A stretch of 64,000 nt of DNA from contig OY282458.1 in the NCBI GenBank assembly GCA_958296245.1, forward strand, positions 2,608,197-2,672,196. Direction: 5' to 3'. Shown here piece after piece: positions 63,670 through 64,000 of this stretch. The notes under the pieces are model-generated. The model was not told the origin of the DNA and made no database searches. It saw nothing but the letters and a program-made list of their open reading frames with translations. The DNA is from an uncultured Dehalococcoidia bacterium (GTDB lineage Bacteria > Chloroflexota > Dehalococcoidia > Lucifugimonadales > G958296245). A program made the position numbers and the translations under genes. Numbering within the stretch: the first letter of the stretch is position 1; each line of letters starts with the position of its first letter.

Positions 63670-64000
63670 CTAGGGCGCGATGGGCGGGACGTCCAGCTCG
63701 TCTAGGACGGACCTGAAGCCTTTCAGGTCGGCGTCCATGATCTCGTTTAGGCGGGCCAACCGGGAGTCGATCTCGGCTGAGAGCAGGGCGTATACGTCGT
63801 AGCACTGCTTGGGCGGGGCCGCGTACGAGATGGCCACGGTGTCTATCAGGTCGGCGAGGCGGCCGTTCAGCTTCTTGACGAACAGGCTTCCCCTGTTCCG
63901 CAGCGTGACCCAGGGACGGTCAGACCGGTCGGTCAGTTCGTCCTCCACCGCAAGCAGCCTCTCCTTCAGTTCGTCGGCGGCCTCATTCAGGCGCTCGTAC
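63670..64000 (-). CDS. C-terminal part of a larger protein, cut by the window edge
   Basis: An open frame of 110 codons runs from the window edge to a stop at 63670 without an internal start that fits. It reads YERLNEAADELKERLLAVED, then FVKKLNGRLADLIDTVAISY and ends LDELDVPPIAP. This helical tail resembles the C-terminus of large BNR/Asp-box (VPS10-like) glycosyl-hydrolase-type propellers. It lies 96 bp upstream of the binding lipoprotein in the same direction. The family assignment is tentative because the main domain is outside the window. Confidence 0.5.
   Translation of the reverse strand, partial: YERLNEAADELKERLLAVEDELTDRSDRPWVTLRNRGSLFVKKLNGRLADLIDTVAISYAAPPKQCYDVYALLSAEIDSRLARLNEIMDADLKGFRSVLDELDVPPIAP

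Overview
The window is about 64 kb of GC-rich chromosomal DNA from a bacterium. No rRNA or other firm taxonomic marker is present, so the lineage is inferred. A Chloroflexota genome of the Dehalococcoidia/SAR202 type fits best: a translin-family gene beside thiE, a large-type SRP RNA, FabL-type fatty acid synthesis, many catabolic oxidoreductases and hydrolases, and GC-rich dispersed intergenic repeats.

Layout. 1-843 is an array of five 153-bp tandem repeats. 908-9488 holds an amidohydrolase and two diverged GH127-type glycosidases; between the two glycosidases lies a three-gene minus-strand cluster encoding a HelD-type RNA-polymerase-recycling helicase, a small Cys/His protein and a HARE-HTH protein with an acidic tail (delta-subunit-like). 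9531-17721 is a mixed metabolic stretch: double VOC protein, SMP-30 lactonase, DUF3500, ABM monooxygenase, GNAT, 2OG-Fe(II) dioxygenase, Nudix, a coiled-coil lipoprotein and a Gfo/Idh/MocA dehydrogenase. 17772-22615 is trpD-trpC-trpF-gatC-gatA behind a DUF503 gene. 22853-24910 encodes two His-rich exported proteins, divergent from a thiE fusion and a translin gene. 27051-28668 carries an A-type Fe-S carrier and ygfZ. 28640-32251 is a fatty-acid cluster (two MaoC-like dehydratases, plsX, fabG, fabL), followed by a HEAT-repeat gene. 33661-35918 is hflK-hflC. 36161-41670 has an amidase with a small AtzG-like partner, an OGG-type glycosylase and a DnaQ-DinG exonuclease-helicase. 41806-45273 is ispE, an MFS gene and ksgA, followed by the large SRP RNA (45321-45593) and five tRNAs (45718-46323).

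Beside the tRNAs is a frameshifted gene and then a visibly AT-richer, probably transferred island: a GHKL ATPase fused to a PD-(D/E)XK nuclease, a Vsr endonuclease and a C5-cytosine methyltransferase, resembling the MutL/MORC-type restriction systems. Next come two tandem PQQ-dehydrogenase-like/cytochrome c lipoproteins that differ in a coding minisatellite; the first lies behind an 11-G tract. Then follow a DUF418 membrane protein, a HigBA toxin-antitoxin pair with a palindrome in its promoter, an NHL-repeat/cupin pair, an MFS exporter, a DapA-like lyase, an ADP-ribosylglycohydrolase with a likely ATT start, a frameshifted branched-chain-amino-acid-type binding lipoprotein and a partial gene at the right edge.

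A second theme is a family of short intergenic elements (10437, 14294, 26768, 33393, plus solo ends) with related inverted-repeat termini of the form GTAACTGTTCAGACTTCGTGAGG. Two copies have 9-11 bp direct repeats at their borders, so they look like non-autonomous MITE-type elements. No element-encoded transposase was seen in the window.
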